DNA of 64,000 nt from Sabellastarte sp. h YS-2021 (GCA_964017235.1 OZ024936.1:32510040-32574039); one strand, 5' to 3'. Counted from the stretch's first letter, positions 32,715-46,565 are shown. A program made the numbers and translations. The notes: generated by a model not told the origin, from the sequence alone.

Positions 32715-33535
32715 TCCTCGTTCGACCATGAAGAAGGGGTCCAAAGGTCAAATCTGACCATACCAAAAGATTCCCAGCCAAAGAATTTAGGATGGTATAC
32801 CATCCCAAACCTCTCGGACCAATAATAAGTGAGTCATAGGCACTTTTTAAGTTTGGCTATCCTTGTTTGACCTTGACGGAGGGGTCCAAGGTCAAATCCG
32901 ACCACACAAAAAAATTCCCAGCCCATGATTTCCTGTAGCTTGTTTACCATCCCAAACCTGTAGGACCAATAATAAGCAAGTTCTAAGCAATTGTAAGTTT
33001 GGCTATCCTCAATTGACCTTGAAGGAGGGGTCCCAGGTCAAATCTGACCACACCAAAAGAATCCCAGCCCATGATTTCCTATATGTTGGTTTACCATCCC
33101 AAACCTCCAAGACCAATAATACGCGAGTTATAAGCACTCTAAGTTTGGCTATCTTCGTTTGACCTGGAAGGAGGGGTCTAAGGTGAAATCTGACCACACC
33201 AAAAGATTCCCAGCCCATGATTTTCTATAGGTTGGTTTTCCATTCCAAACCTCTAGGACCAATAATAAGCGAGTTATAAGCACTTTTAAGTTTGGCTATC
33301 CTCATTTGACCTTGAAGGAGGGGTCCAAGGTGAAATCCGACCACACCAAAAAATTCCCAGCTCATGATTTTCTATAGGTTGGTTTTCATTCCAAACCTCT
33401 AGGACCAATAATAAGCGAGTTATAAGCACTTTTATGTTTGGCTATCCTCATTTGACCTTGAAGGAGGGTTCCAAGGTCAAATCAGACCATATTAACAGAT
33501 TCCCAGCCCATATTTCCTACAGGTTGGATACAATG
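32715..33535. repeat. 146-bp tandem array (GGAGGGGTCC type)
   Basis: Monomers recur at 32858, 33003, 33149, 33296 and 33442 (145-147 bp). Each contains TGACCTTGAAGGAGGGGTCC, AAATCTGACCACACC and CCTCTAGGACCAATAATAAG. Related sequence occurs once near 5130-5260. Confidence 0.85.
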
Positions 33536-34563
33536 ATTTACTCAACAGTGAGAACCTGAAAGAAGCTATTGCTCAGCTATGCCATGACATAGAGGTCTGC
33601 AATTTCACTATGTTATAGCTGACCAAAACGTCTGTGAATAACATATTTAACAAAATACTCTAAATGTAATAGTTTTCAAGTTACTACTGATTTACTCAAG
33701 AGTGAGAACTTCAAAGTAACTATTACTCAGCTATGCAATGAGCTACATGTCTGAATTTTTGCTCTGTTATAGCTGACCTAAAAGCAGGTGAACAACATAT
33801 TTAAGCAAAATACTGTAAATGCAATAGTTTTCAAGTTACAACTGATTTACTCAATAGTGAGAACCTGAAAATAGCTATTGCTCCGCTATGCCATGAGCTA
33901 TAGGTCTGTAATTTCACTATGTTATAGCTAACCCAAAAGTAGGTGAACAATATATTTTAACAAAATACTCCAAATGCGAGTTATAAGCACTTTTAAGTTT
34001 GGCTATCCTCATTTGACCTTGAAGGAGGGGTCCAAGGTGAAATCCGACCACACCAAAAAATTCCCAGCTCATGATTTTCTATAGGTTGGTTTTCATTCCA
34101 AACCTCTAGGACCAATAATAAGCGAGTTATAAGCACTTTTATGTTTGGCTATCCTCATTTGACCTTGAAGGAGGGTTCCAAGGTCAAATCGGACCATATT
34201 AACAGATTCCCAGCCCATATTTCCTACAGGTTGGATACAATGATTTACTCAACAGTGAGAACCTGAAAGAAGCTATTGCTCAGCTATGCCATGACATAGA
34301 GGTCTGCAATTTCACTATGTTATAGCTGACCAAAACGTCTGTGAATAACATATTTAACAAAATACTCTAAATGTAATAGTTTTCAAGTTACTACTGATTT
34401 ACTCAAGAGTGAGAACCTCAAAGTAACTATTACTCAGCTATGCAATGAGCTACATGTCTGAATTTTTGCTCTGTTATAGCTGACCTAAAAGCAGGTGAAC
34501 AACATATTTAAGCAAAATACTGTAAATGCAATAGTTTTCAAGTTACAACTGATTTACTCAACA
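33269..34563. repeat. 707-bp tandem duplication inside X2
   Basis: The block starting GCGAGTTATAAGCACTTTTA at 33269 restarts at 33976 and stays nearly identical for about 590 bp. It covers the end of the 146-bp array and the start of the 155-bp array, so it arose after the two families were joined. Confidence 0.8.
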
Positions 34564-36890
34564 GTCAGTGCCTGAGAATAGCTATTGCTCAGTTGTGCCA
34601 TGAGCTACAGGTCTGAAATTTCACTATGTTATAGCTGACCCAAAAGTAGCTGAATAACATATTTGCACAAATTTCTGTAAAGGCAATAGTTTTCCAATTA
34701 TAACTGATTTACTCAACAATGAGAACTTCAAAGTAGCTATTACTCAGCTATGCAATGAGCCACAGGTCTGGAACTTCACTATGTTATAGCTGACCCCAAA
34801 ATAGGTGAATAACATATTGCAACAAAATACTCTAAATGCAATAGTTTCCAAGTTATAAGTGATTTACTCAACAGTGATAACCTAAAAGTAGCTATTACTC
34901 AGCTATGCCATGAGCTACAGGTCTGAAATTTTACTATGTTATAGCTGACCCAAAAGTAGCTGAATAACATATTTACACTAAATTCTCTAAATGCAATAGT
35001 TTTCAAATTATAAGTGATTTGCTCAACATTGAGAACTTCAAAGTAGCTATTACTCAGCTATGCAATGAGTCACAGGTCTGGAACTTCACTATGTTATAGC
35101 TGACCCCAAAATAGGTGAATAACATATTGAAACAAAATACTCTAAATGCAATAATTTCCAAGTTATAAGCGATTTACTCAACAGTGATAACCTCAAAGTA
35201 GCTATTACTCAGCTATGCCATGAGCTACAGGTCTGAAATTTTACTATGTTATAGCTGACCCAAAAGTAGGTGAACAACATATTTAAGCAAAATACTATAC
35301 ATGCAATAGTTTTCAAGTTACAACTGATTTACTCAATAGTGATGACCTAAAAGTAGCTATTACTCAGCTATGCCATGAGCTACAGGTCTGAAATTTTACT
35401 ATGTTATAGCTAACCCAAAAGTAGCTGAATAACATATTTATACTAAATTCTCTAAATGCAATAGTTTTGCAATTACAACTGATTTACTCAATAGTGAGAA
35501 CCTCAAAGTAGTTATTACTCAGCTATGCAATGAGCTACAGGTCTGAAATTTTACTATGTTATAGCTGACCCAAAAGTAGGTGAACAACATATTTAAGCAA
35601 AATACTGTAAATGCAATAGTTTTCAAGTTACAACTGATTTACTCAATAGTGATGACCTAAAAGTAGCTATTACTCAGCTATGCCATGAGCTACAGGTCTG
35701 AAATTTTACTATGTTATAGTTGACCCAAAAGTAGCTGAATAACATATTTATACGAAATTCTGTAAATGCAATAGTTTTCCAATTACAACTGATTTACTCA
35801 ATAGTGAGAACTTCAAAGTAGCTATTACTCAGCTGTGCCATGACCTACAGATCTGAAATTTCACTATGTTATAGCTGGCCCAAAAGTAGCTGAATAACAT
35901 ATTTATACAAAATTCTCTAAATGCAATAGTTTTGCAATTACAACTGATTTACTGAATAGTGAGAACCTCAAAGTAGTTATTACTCAGCTATGCAATGAGC
36001 TACAGGTCTGAAATTTTACTATGTTATAGCTGACCCAAAAGTAGGTGAACAACATATTTAAGCAAAATACTGTAAATGCAATAGTTTTCAAGTTACAACT
36101 GATTTACTCAATAGTGATGACCTAAAAGTAGCTATTACTCAGCTATGCCATGAGCTACATGTCTGAAATTTTACTGTGTTATAGCTGACCCAAAAGTAGC
36201 TGAATAACATATTTATACGAAATACTCTAAATGCAATAGTTTTCCAATTACAACTGATTTACTCAATAGTGAGAACTTTAAAGTAGCTATTACTCAGCTA
36301 TGCCATGACCTACAGATCTGAAATTTCACTATGTTATAGCTGGCCCAAAAGTAGCTGAATAACATATTTATACGAAATTCTCTAAATGCAATAGGTTTTA
36401 AGTTACAAGTGATTTACTCAATAGTGAGAACTTCAAAGTAGCTATTACTCAGCTATGCAATGAGCCACAGCTCTGAAACTTCACTATGTTATAGCTGATC
36501 CCAAAATAGGTGAATAACATATTGAAACAAAATACTGTAAATGCAATAGTTTCCAAGTTATAAGCGATTTACTCAACAGTGATAACCTAAAAGTAGCTAT
36601 TACTCAGCTATGCCATGAGCTACAGGTCTGAAATTTTACTATGTTATAGCTGACCCAAAAGTAGCTGAATAACATATTTATACGAAATTCTCTAAATGCA
36701 ATAGTTTTGAAGTTATAAGCGATTTACTCAACAGTGATAACCTAAAAGTAGCTATTACTCAGCTATGCCATGAGCTACAGGTCTAAAATTTTACTATGTT
36801 ATAGCTGACCCAAAAGTAGCTGAATAACATATTTATACGAAATTCTCTAAATGCAATAGTTTTTAAGTTACAAGTGATTTTACTCATGAT
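33540..36890. repeat. Satellite array of ~155-bp monomers
   Basis: About twenty monomers carry AAGTAGCTATTACTCAGCTATG, AGGTCTGAAATTTTACTATG and GTGAATAACATATTTA. Some form alternating two-unit patterns (for example GTAGCTGAATAAC and GTAGGTGAACAAC types). It is the same family as X1 and is related to the 133- and 160-bp families. Confidence 0.88.
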
Positions 36891-37490
36891 GGAAGTTACT
36901 GAAAAGCCCAAAAGTAGCTATTACTCACTTAGCTATTGAGACAGGCACCCAACTTACTCACCATATTGTAGCTATGAAAAAAGTAGCTGAATAACATATT
37001 TTAACAAAATGCTCTAAATGCAACACTTTTCAAGTTATAAATGATTTTGTGCATGATTTCATGAATTTTAATGCATTAAAAATTATTAAAAAAATTTATT
37101 AAAAAAAAAGTAAGACAGATCCAGGTCTCATACTCACACAAGAGAATCTACCTGTGGCCTAGTACATATATGCAAGATATGAGAGAAATCCCTGCAATAG
37201 TCACTGAGAAAATTGTGATTAAGTGTTGAAATTTTCACACTTTTGGTGGGGGTACCCCCCTTGTAATGTCTCTAGCAAACAGACGAACAGACAGATTTGC
37301 ATGCCTTGAACAATTTTTCATCCTCGATAGATAAGGTATCTTTTAAAAAAAACAGCACATCTCTAGGCCTTGTAGTTTTGAAGAAGAAGTTGTTCACGCG
37401 GACGCGTACGCGGACGCGTACGCGGACGCATACGCCCACGCCGCAGAGTGACGACATAATGTCAGCTGACTGACAAGTCAGCTGACATAA

Positions 37491-38164
37491 AGATTGTCTT
37501 TTAATTAAACAACATAGTCACAGTATTTGAATTTATAACAAAAATACATGATCTCACAAATTGACAAACAATCAAATGCATTGTAGCTACCACATTCATG
37601 CCCAGCAAATCAAAAACATGACACTTAGTCAGTGTACTGCCTGGCGCCATAACTTGGCACAACTTGGACACAAAACCTTATTTTTGCTTGTTTTAAGTGT
37701 AGTTTCGTGGATTTATTTTTATTAAAATATGAATTGACACAAGCGCAAGTTATTAAACTATTTTATTAACATCAAATATAAACAATAAACCTGTTAGAAT
37801 CGTTTTTAAGGGGCGATAATATAATTTCTACATGAAATCAGCGCCTCAAATTGGCATAATTTGCATACGGAAATTGCCGAAGATATTTAAATTATTTTTG
37901 TCGTCACTTCCACTTCCTTATTTGTTAGCAGAAATTCGTGAGTGTGGGCGATAAAGAACCATTGTTATTAAATATTTTAACTTCCGTTTTGTGCCAATTT
38001 GAGGTGTGTGCCATTATATGGCGCCACGCAGTAGTTACTTCAGATTATGCATATCAGCTTTAATAAACAACAGTTTCAGCACCAGTGAAGAAGGAAATAA
38101 AAATCAGGGCTAGTATTTACAAAGATTCTTAAACTTAAATTCATGTTAAAACTCACTTATATAC
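37491..38164. other. Intronic DNA, no gene
   Basis: Includes TGCCTGGCGCCATAACTTGG and other unassigned sequence between X2 and DIRS-C. Confidence 0.5.
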
Positions 38165-38929
38165 TTGAAAATTTTAATTTCTTAAATGCAGCTTTTATAA
38201 GCTACATGCTTACCATGTGGAACTGAATGCTATCTCCGGAGGCCGCAGGAATCAGGCCAACGTTCAAGAAAAATAGATGTTTAGAGTTGACCAAATCCCT
38301 AGTACTGAAGGTGAACCCTGAAGTGAAAGACCACTTAAGCCTCCTTCTTTCTTGTTGTAAATTTTGCCCGTACCCCTCAGCTGTAATACAGTGGGGAGGC
38401 AGGGTGGGACTCTCTTCAGTTCTACATGGTAAGCTTGTAGCTACACTTAAGTAATCAAAATTTTCAATTTTATTGCGCTACAATAGCTTACCATGTGGAA
38501 CTGAATGTTGAATAAAAACTGCTGGCAGGATTACAGCTGAGACTGGAAGTATTAGTCAATTTTTCTTTAATTTTGAAGCAATAATTAGAATGCTTATTAG
38601 AAATGTCAGTTTGAGTCCCATTTGCAGTGCCCCGGATTTGGAAACTGGGCCTGCAAGAAGCCAAAAACCAGAATATAAATGAAAATGATAGCATGATACT
38701 GTCTGGATTTGAAGGAGGACTGCAGCCGTGCTCACGATATGGCAGTTAGCCCAAGGGCTTCACTACAAATGAAACAAGCCCTGGGCTGAAAATCTCATTA
38801 ATGTGCAACCCATGATGAAATTATGGGATCACAATAATAATACATAATATGTTATACATATTAAATCCTGTTTAATCAAATAAAACCTCAAAGACCTTGC
38901 CAAACATCCTGAGGAGGTACTCATATACT

Positions 38930-40780
38930 TAGACCCTGGGATTAGATTCCTGAAGACTTGGTTACAGCAGACGTGCTCCCCTTCTTTTCTTTCGAAGGAT
39001 GACTGGTCTGAAGGGAAGGGTCTAGGACTTGTTGTGCTGCTACTACTGGACCCAGATACATATTGCTGTCGTTGTCTGATCAAGTAAGGTCTTTTAGGTA
39101 ATAATTTGAAAATGTGTTGTGAGCTTTCTAGTGACAAGCTTGCATGATTTGGTCCACTGAAACCCCACCATAAAAGGTCTTACAGGCCGTGAAGGCCCTG
39201 ATGTCATGAGCTTTAACTTGGACCAATTCTAAGGACTGTTGGTCGGGTTGTTTGTAACACAGGATAGTTTGTTATAACTAAGAAGAGAGAGCAGCGAGTC
39301 TGATGTCTGAGGTATGTCCTTTCTTGAAGGAGATAAAAAGTAGGGATCGAGACCATGTCAGGTCTTTGATTCAATCCAGATAGTACTTCAGGGCCTGTAC
39401 TGGACACAGGGTCCTGTCTTCTTTGAATTGTCTATCTACAATGGTAGTCAAAGCAGGGATAACCCCTGGAGACACACTTTGAGAAACTTCTCTTGCTAGT
39501 TGGTTTTTGGCTTTGAAATCTGAAGAGGGGAACAAAGCTGCCTTTTCCCATTGGCCTAAATTAGATACTTTGTTTGCGCCCCAGGCATGAATTTCAGGCA
39601 TGAATTAGGTAAAAATTTGAAAATGTGTTGTGAGCTTTCTAGTGACAAGCTTGCATGATTTGGTCCACCGAAACCCCACCATAAAAGGTCTTAGAGGCCG
39701 TGAAGGCCCTGATGTCATGAGCTTTAACTTGGACCAATTCTAAGGACTGTTGGTCGGGTTGTTTGTAACACAGGATAGTTTGTTATAACTAAGAAGAGAG
39801 AGCAGCGAGTCTGATGTCTGAGGTATGTCCTTTCTTGAAGGAGATAAAAAGTAGGGATCGAGACCATGTCAGGTCTTTGATTCAATCCAGATAGTACTTC
39901 AGGGCCCGTACTGGACACAGGGTCCTGTCTTCTTTGAATTGTCTATCTACAATGGTAGTCAAAGCAGGGATAGCCCCTGGAGACACACTTTGAGAAACTT
40001 CTCTTGCTAGTTGGTTTTTGGCTTTGAAATCTGAAGAGGGGAACAAAGCTGCCTTTTCCCATTGGCCTAAATTAGATACTTTGTGCCCCAGGCATGAATT
40101 TCACTGCAGCACTTGCCGGAGGTCAAAGCTAGCAAGAAAGCAATTTTGAGAGTAAGATGTTTGAGGTCTGTGTCTTTTATAGGCTCAAAGAGTGTTTTGT
40201 GAGCTCATTAAGTACAACAGAAGGGTTCTACTTTGGAAGATTCCTGGAACTTTTGGAACAATCCCTGTGAAAGCTAGAAGCAACCTGTTAAGGTTAGAGC
40301 TTTTAGAAATATGGAGCCCTGCTAGGCCCAAGGTGTCAACAATGGCCATCCTGTAACCATCAATGGTAGAAGGGTGCCTGTTTAGATCTTGGTACAGATA
40401 CATGAAAAAGTCCGAAACTTGCTTCACAGTTGAAGTGGAGAAATCCACCAAATTTTCTCTGCACCATCTCTCACTTTGGGCCCACTTTAACCCTGTAAAT
40501 GGTCCTTGTTAACGATTTTTAAGGGGCAGCAATCCTCTGCCACTTCTATAGAGAAGCCTTGTTCTAGGAGCTGTCCACTGCTAGACACTAGGCATGAAGG
40601 TTGAGATGTTGTGGATTGTTGTGAAACACTTAGTTGTAGGACTGTTTAAGAAGTGCTGTTGACACTGGTAACTGGAGTGGGATCTCTGTTGAGAGCTGCA
40701 CTAGGTCCAAAAACCAGGGCATCCCTGGTCAGCCTGGGGCTATTAGAATGATGAGGCAACTGCTTTGCCAAAGTTTTTGG
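38930..40780 (-). pseudogene. DIRS-C tyrosine recombinase remnant with 511-bp tandem duplication
   Basis: Fragments match the DIRS-A recombinase: IHAWGANKVSNLGQWEKAAL, CPVQALKYYLD and the N-terminal VDFSTSTVKQVSDFFMYLYQ. A 511-bp block (about 39095-39605) is repeated at 39606-40116, duplicating the region upstream of the His-x-x-Arg motif. Because 511 is not a multiple of three, the frame is lost as well. Confidence 0.82.
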
Positions 40781-42371
40781 ATCACCGTGCGAAGGAGAGC
40801 TGTGGGAGGGTAAGCATAAGCAGTGAGAACCGAACAGATTATGTTCACAGCATCTACAATGTATGTCCCAAGCATGTTAGTCTGGGACTGGAGACAGGTA
40901 CAGTGGAACTTTGTGGTTCAGATGAGTGACAAATAGATCAACATGAGGAAACTTTTGACAGATCTGTTTCAACACTGGCGGATGCAGTGACCATTCTGTT
41001 GATTGGTCTCGGTTTGACCTGGACAGTAGGTCAGCCATCACATTCAGGCACCCTGGGATGTGCCTGGCTCTTAGAGTTATCTTGTAATGATGGCACCAGG
41101 TCATGATTCTCTACAGGAGAGCACACACCTCTGCTGAGTGGGTTCCTCCTTGCTTGTTTATGTATGCTACTACTGTTGAGTTGTCGGTCGCAACCAACAC
41201 TGGTTGGTTTTGACACTGATCCTTGAACCTTATCCGGGCCAGAGATACCGCCTTCAACTCTAGAACATTTATGTGTAGCCTTTGTCCCCGTCTGATCACA
41301 GACCATCTGTACAGACTTGCTCTAAGTGAGTACCCCAACCATCGTTTGAGGCGTCTGTAAATATTTGGATACTGTGGTCTTTGGGGTGAAGGTCTGCACC
41401 CTTCACCACATTTGTAGGATTTTGCCACCATTCAAGGTGAGCTGAAATGGTCTCTGACCAAGGCAGGAGGCTGTCCAATGACTGAGGATATCTCCAGTGC
41501 TCCTTGAGATGAAACTGAAAAGGCCTCATGTGAAGGCGTCCCTCCGGGACCATCTTCTCTGTTAAGGCGAGCAACCCAATTAGCGACATTAAATATCTTG
41601 CAGTCAAAACATGTTTTGACCTTAAGTGTAGGATCAAATCCTGAGGTTTGAGCCATCTCTGTTGAGAGGGTTTTACAAGGGCTTAATCTAGGTGGTATTT
41701 GTAGCAGACAAACGAAAAATTCTGAGTAGGTTTGAGTTCGGACTTTTTTTGATTTATTATCCATCCTAAGGACTGTGTTACGTTTACCACGGTCTGAGTG
41801 TTCACTTGTGCTTCCTCCTGAGACAGGGCCCTGATAAACCGGTCGTTCAGGTATTGGTGAAGTCTGACTCCCCTTGTGAGGGCCATCAGTTGTACTTCCT
41901 TAACAATCATTGTAAAGACCTGTGGGGCTGTGGCAAGGCTGAAAGGCAGGGAGGTGAACTGGAACACCTGTGAATTGTGGAAAAACCATAGGTGCTTCCT
42001 TGAGTTTTGGTGGATGGGGATGTGAAGATAGGCGTCTGACAGGTCTATCGACGACACCCATTTCCCTGGAATCAGAGACGCCCTAATGGACTCTGAAGTT
42101 TCCATTTTGAACCTTTTGACAAGTAGGAAAGTATTGAGCCTGGTTTGATCTATCACTGGCCTCCACCTGTGAAAAGGTGACTATAAAACCCAAGACATTT
42201 TACATTTTCCACCCTTTCTATTGCATTCTTTGACAGAAAAGACTGGATACAAGAGGCCAGAGCTAGATCTTTTTGATGGGCCATGTATCCTGAGTGAATC
42301 AGAGGAACCCTGGTTAATTTTGGTTTTATGATGAATGGTAAAACGCAACCATTGGTTTTAATGTTTAACAC
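40781..42371 (-). pseudogene. DIRS-C reverse transcriptase / RNase H remnant
   Basis: Recognisable pieces are SIDLSDAYLHIPIHQNSRKH, HQYLNDRFIRALSQEE (YLDD box mutated to YLND), IFTDASNDGWGTHLEQ and VATDNSTVVAYINKQGGTHS. Several frameshifts separate them. Loss of the first catalytic Asp in the YxDD box confirms inactivity. Confidence 0.82.
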
Positions 42372-42402
42372 GTTGTTTGAGCATGTTTGTTCGCCAGTCT
42401 CT

Positions 42403-43289
42403 TCAGAATGAACAGAGACGACCTCCTACTGGTGGACTGAGGGGGGGTTTTAAGGAGTCATTGGGAGGAGGGGTGTCCACCCCTCGTCCCCTTGGGTGAA
42501 GTCGAAAACAACCTCTGGAGCCTATGTTTCCTGTAGAAGCTGCTTTTCTTATTGTGGTGGGGACCACAAAAGGGCTGGTTTCAACAGGGTCCAAAACCCT
42601 GATTGTCTTTAGGGGTGTCTTTTTTAAGGAGGAACTCTTCCCCATCCATAACCAATTGAGACCAGAACAAAGGAGTGGGCCAAAAGGAGGAGCTCCTAAG
42701 TTCCTGACATCTAGAATCTCCTAAGTTAGGTTGAAGATGGGTCATTTCAGCCTCACATCTAATGAGGATTGAATTACCCATGGTGTACAACATCCCCCTG
42801 GAGAGTATGGGCTCAGGCCCAACTTTGACAGGCTAAGGCTCTCTGCTGAATGAGAATCCTTTTATTCAGGATATCTAGATATTCATAGGTCTTTTTGTAA
42901 CCATGTCTGGCTGCTCTTTCTGGATTGGCACCCTTTTGAATTTGGCTTTTAATTCTTTTGACAGTGGCCTTGATACTGTTGTGGCATTTTTCTATGGTCG
43001 TATCGCACTCAGATGCAGTGTTAGTACGGCAGCCGAAAAAGTAACAGTGCAGAGGTTTTGTCTTGCCTGATGCTCAAACTATTTCACTACTTGCAGGGGA
43101 ACCTTGGCCATAGGGAAGATACAGAGTTTTGCCAAATCTGTGTTCAATTCTTGTAATTTGTCCTCAAAGCAAGGTTGTCCCAATTTGTACTACTTAGAAG
43201 TGGAGACAGGGGGTTTTATATATTAACCCCCGGGTAAATTAGCGGCCTGAAAGTCCTGTTTAAATTTTTCAAAAGCATCACTCAGATTG
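42403..43289 (-). pseudogene. DIRS-C gag remnant, 3' part
   Basis: C-terminal gag pieces (GNSILIRCEAEMTHLQPNLG, ETSPFVVPTTIRKAAS) continue up to the retrotransposon insertion at 43290. Frames are broken several times. Confidence 0.75.
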
Positions 43290-43586
43290 AGGACTGAGTG
43301 GGATAGATAGATAGATAGATATTTAAAATTTTAAGTGCAACAACACCAATGTGTTATACTGCACTATAAAAACATTAACTACTATAAATATATTAACTAA
43401 TATTCACAAACATATATATGTACAAACAAAAACTGGCAAAAATACCAAACAAAAACACAAGACTATACGAAATGACTAGAATAAACAATGTAAAAAATCA
43501 ATCAACAATACATAAACAACAAACAAACTAAAGACTAGATATTGCAGAATAAATTAACATGAAGGACAAAACACAAAATAAATTAA

Positions 43587-46565
43587 TTAAAACTTTTTAA
43601 ACAGGCCACATTCTTTTAAATAATTAATGATATTAAAAACGTTTTCACAAAATAATTTTTGCATTGTATTAATATTTCTATAATATTTAATTCTGGTGTC
43701 ACGTAGGTCGATACAGTCTAATAATATATGCTTGACTGTATCGGGACAATGACATGGAATGCACCAGGGCATATCTTCACCTTTCAACAGATAACTATGG
43801 GTGAAATAAGTGTGTCCTATACGGGTTCGAGTTATAACTATATCCTCCCTACGAGATAAACCCGTCCAAACATAAAAATCTCCTACTGTAGGGTTTATTT
43901 GGAATAGTTTATTATCAGGACACGCATTCCATTGAGCTTGCCACTTTTGTTTAAAAACACTATTTACATTCACTTTGAAGTCTGTATAGGGGACTTTCAA
44001 GTCTAACACATTAAAATTCAAGGCCTGTTTGGCAAGCTCATCTGCTTTTTCATTGCCCTTTGTGCCTACGTGACTTGGAACCCAAGCTAAAACAACTTTC
44101 TTATTCACTGACAAACAACCATTAAAAAGTTTTAAAATATCTTGAATGAAAGGATGATCACAGTTGTTGCTATTAAGAGCTTGGAGACTAGATAAAGAAT
44201 CAGTGAATATGATAAAACGATCCCCATCACAATTTTTCACAATATTAAAAGCCATTTTAAGAGCCTGTAATTCAGCTGTAAATATACTAGCATTGCCAGG
44301 AAGTCTGACTTGGGCACTGAGGTTATTACACGTAGCAGCTGCAGCAACCTTATTTTCTGTTTTTGATCCATCAGTATATATAGCCCTATGGTCAGGATAA
44401 CAACCTTTCAACTCAGCAAATAGACTTTGAAAAAGACAATCATCACCAAGATGTTTCTTTTGATGGGTGAGGAATAAGTCTATGTGAGGTTTCTGTATAG
44501 TCCAGGGTGGGTCATCTGGCAATGACACAGTCTGAATTAAATCCAGCTGAGGACAGACAGCAGACAAATCTTCCTCTACACGATGCCCAAAAGATCTGAT
44601 TGCAGATGGTTTCTTGTCATAAAGATCATAAAATTGGGGGTTAAAAACAACATCGTAAGCTGGATTGTCAGGATTACATCTCAATTTCAAAGCATACTGA
44701 ATACATAACTTATCAAACCTTAAATATAAGGGTGGTTCATTTGCCTCTACATACAAGCTTTGCATTGGAGAAGTCCTGAAGGCTCCTAGGCATATTCTTA
44801 AGCCCTGGTTTTGAATGGGTTCCAATTTGTTAAGATATGACTTACGAGCAGAACTAAAAACAGCACAACCATATTCCAATCTAGAACGAACAAATGAACG
44901 ATAAAGTCTCAATAAAACACTCCTATCTGCTCCCCAATCCATTTTGGCAACTACTTTCAGTAAGTTCATGGCTTTTTCACATTTCTGGCGAATATAATCA
45001 ATGTGTGCCTTAAAATTCAGTTTATTGTCAAATATAACACCAAGGAACTTAGTTTGTGAAACAACAGGGATTTGTGAATTATATATTGTCAATGTTGGGT
45101 CTGGATGAAGTTTTCTTTTATTACAGAAATGCATGCAAACAGTTTTGGTTTTAGAAAATTTAAAACCATTTTCATCAGCCCATTTTTCTATCTTATTCAA
45201 ACATAACTGAAGTTGCCTTTCTATTGAAGCCATATTTCTAGAAGAACAAGTGATTGAGAAATCATCAACAAAAAGAGACTTTTCAAAGCTAGCTGGAATC
45301 ACATCAGCAATACTGTTGATCTTTAAAATAAATAGGGTAACTGATAGGATACTGCCTTGAGGGACACCCATTTCTTGTTCATATATATTACTATAGGCAG
45401 ACCCTAAACGAACTCTAAAAACTCTGTTGGTTAAAAAATTCTGAATAAACATAGGCATTCGCCCTCTTAAGCCTATTTTATGTAGGTCTCTGGTAACCCC
45501 ATATTTCCATACCGTATCATAGGCTTTTTCTAAATCAAAAAATACAGAGACTACATGGTTACCTTTTAAAAAGGAATCTCGAATAAAAGATTCAAGTCTA
45601 ATTAATTGGTCTGTTGTAGTTCGACTTTTTCTAAAACCACTTTGATATTGTGTTAAAATATTGTTTTTCTCAAGGAACCAAACTAGTCTAGTATTAATCA
45701 TTCTTTCCATGGTTTTGCATAAACAGCTCGTCAGAGATATGGGACGATAATTGGACGGGTTTTTTGAGTCTTTGCCTGGCTTAGGAATAGGTATCACAGT
45801 GGCCTCTTTCCAGCATTCAGGGATTTCACCTGAAGCCCATATATCATTAAATATATCAAGTAACACCATAAGTGAGTCTCTTGGTAGATGTTTAAGCAGT
45901 TGATAATGAATTTCATCTGGACCAGTGGCTGTGTCATGAGACTTTTTTAGAGCATCACATAATTCTGTAATGGTAAATGGTACATTGTAGTTTTCAGAGT
46001 TGTCTGTGTCAAAATCCAAGTGTTCTTTTTCAGCTTTTTCTTTATATTTTTGAAACTTTGCAAGGTAATTATTGCTGCTAGAATTCTTGCTGATTTCTTG
46101 GGCCAACCTATTTGCTATATCCAGTCTTTCTGTTATTTTTGTCCCATCATTATTTTCCAGATGGTGTATTGTGGTGTTACTTTGTTTGCCACTTATTTTC
46201 CTAATCATTTCCCATACCTTCTTTGCTGGTGTCTTTACATTTAGTTTTGATACATATTCATGCCATGATTTCCTTTTATTCTCTTTAATTACTTTACGAG
46301 CATTGGCTCGACAGTTTTTATATTCATTTATACTATCTGATGTAGGATTTGTATGGCATTTATCAATTGCATTTTGACGAGCTTTAACAGCTTTTTTGCA
46401 TTCACTGTTGAACCATGGTTTGTAGCTACCAGTGGACTGTCCAGTTGACTCTGGCACACATTTTGTTGCTATACCATTTAATTTATCTAAAAATTCAGGA
46501 AACTTATCTGTTATATCAGTAAAACTATGCCTATTGATATCCAAAGAACACTGAAGTTTGGCCAA
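43587..46565 (-). pseudogene. Non-LTR ORF2, reverse transcriptase and RNase H part
   Basis: This 992-codon frame contains RT motifs FFDLEKAYD (about 342-350), GVPQGSILS (400-408) and the active-site variant FVDD (432-435). RNase H follows, with Asp732 (YTDGSKTENK), Glu765 (IFTAELQAL), Asp789 (IIFTDSLSSL) and His832/Asp842 (SHVGTKGNEKADELAKQAL). A Cys/His cluster (CIPCHCPDTVKHILLDC) lies near the C-terminus. It is the downstream half of ORF2: a one-base deletion near 46560 separates it from the endonuclease. All RNase H residues are intact, so the copy is fairly young. Confidence 0.9.

Larger units (their letters stand above)
32442..37490 (+). mobile_element. Helentron-like satellite element X2, complete
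   Basis: The left end is the 18-bp hairpin GTGCCCGTGAACGGGCAC (32442-32459) followed by TGTCAGCTGACT. The right end is a hairpin at 37460-37487 with arms TGTCAGCTGACT and AGTCAGCTGACA, preceded by a GCGGACGCGTAC microsatellite (37396-37445). The end motifs are thus subterminal inverted repeats. The core holds two unrelated tandem families (146-bp, then 155-bp). It encodes no protein. It lies in the intron between patched exons a and b. Confidence 0.72.
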
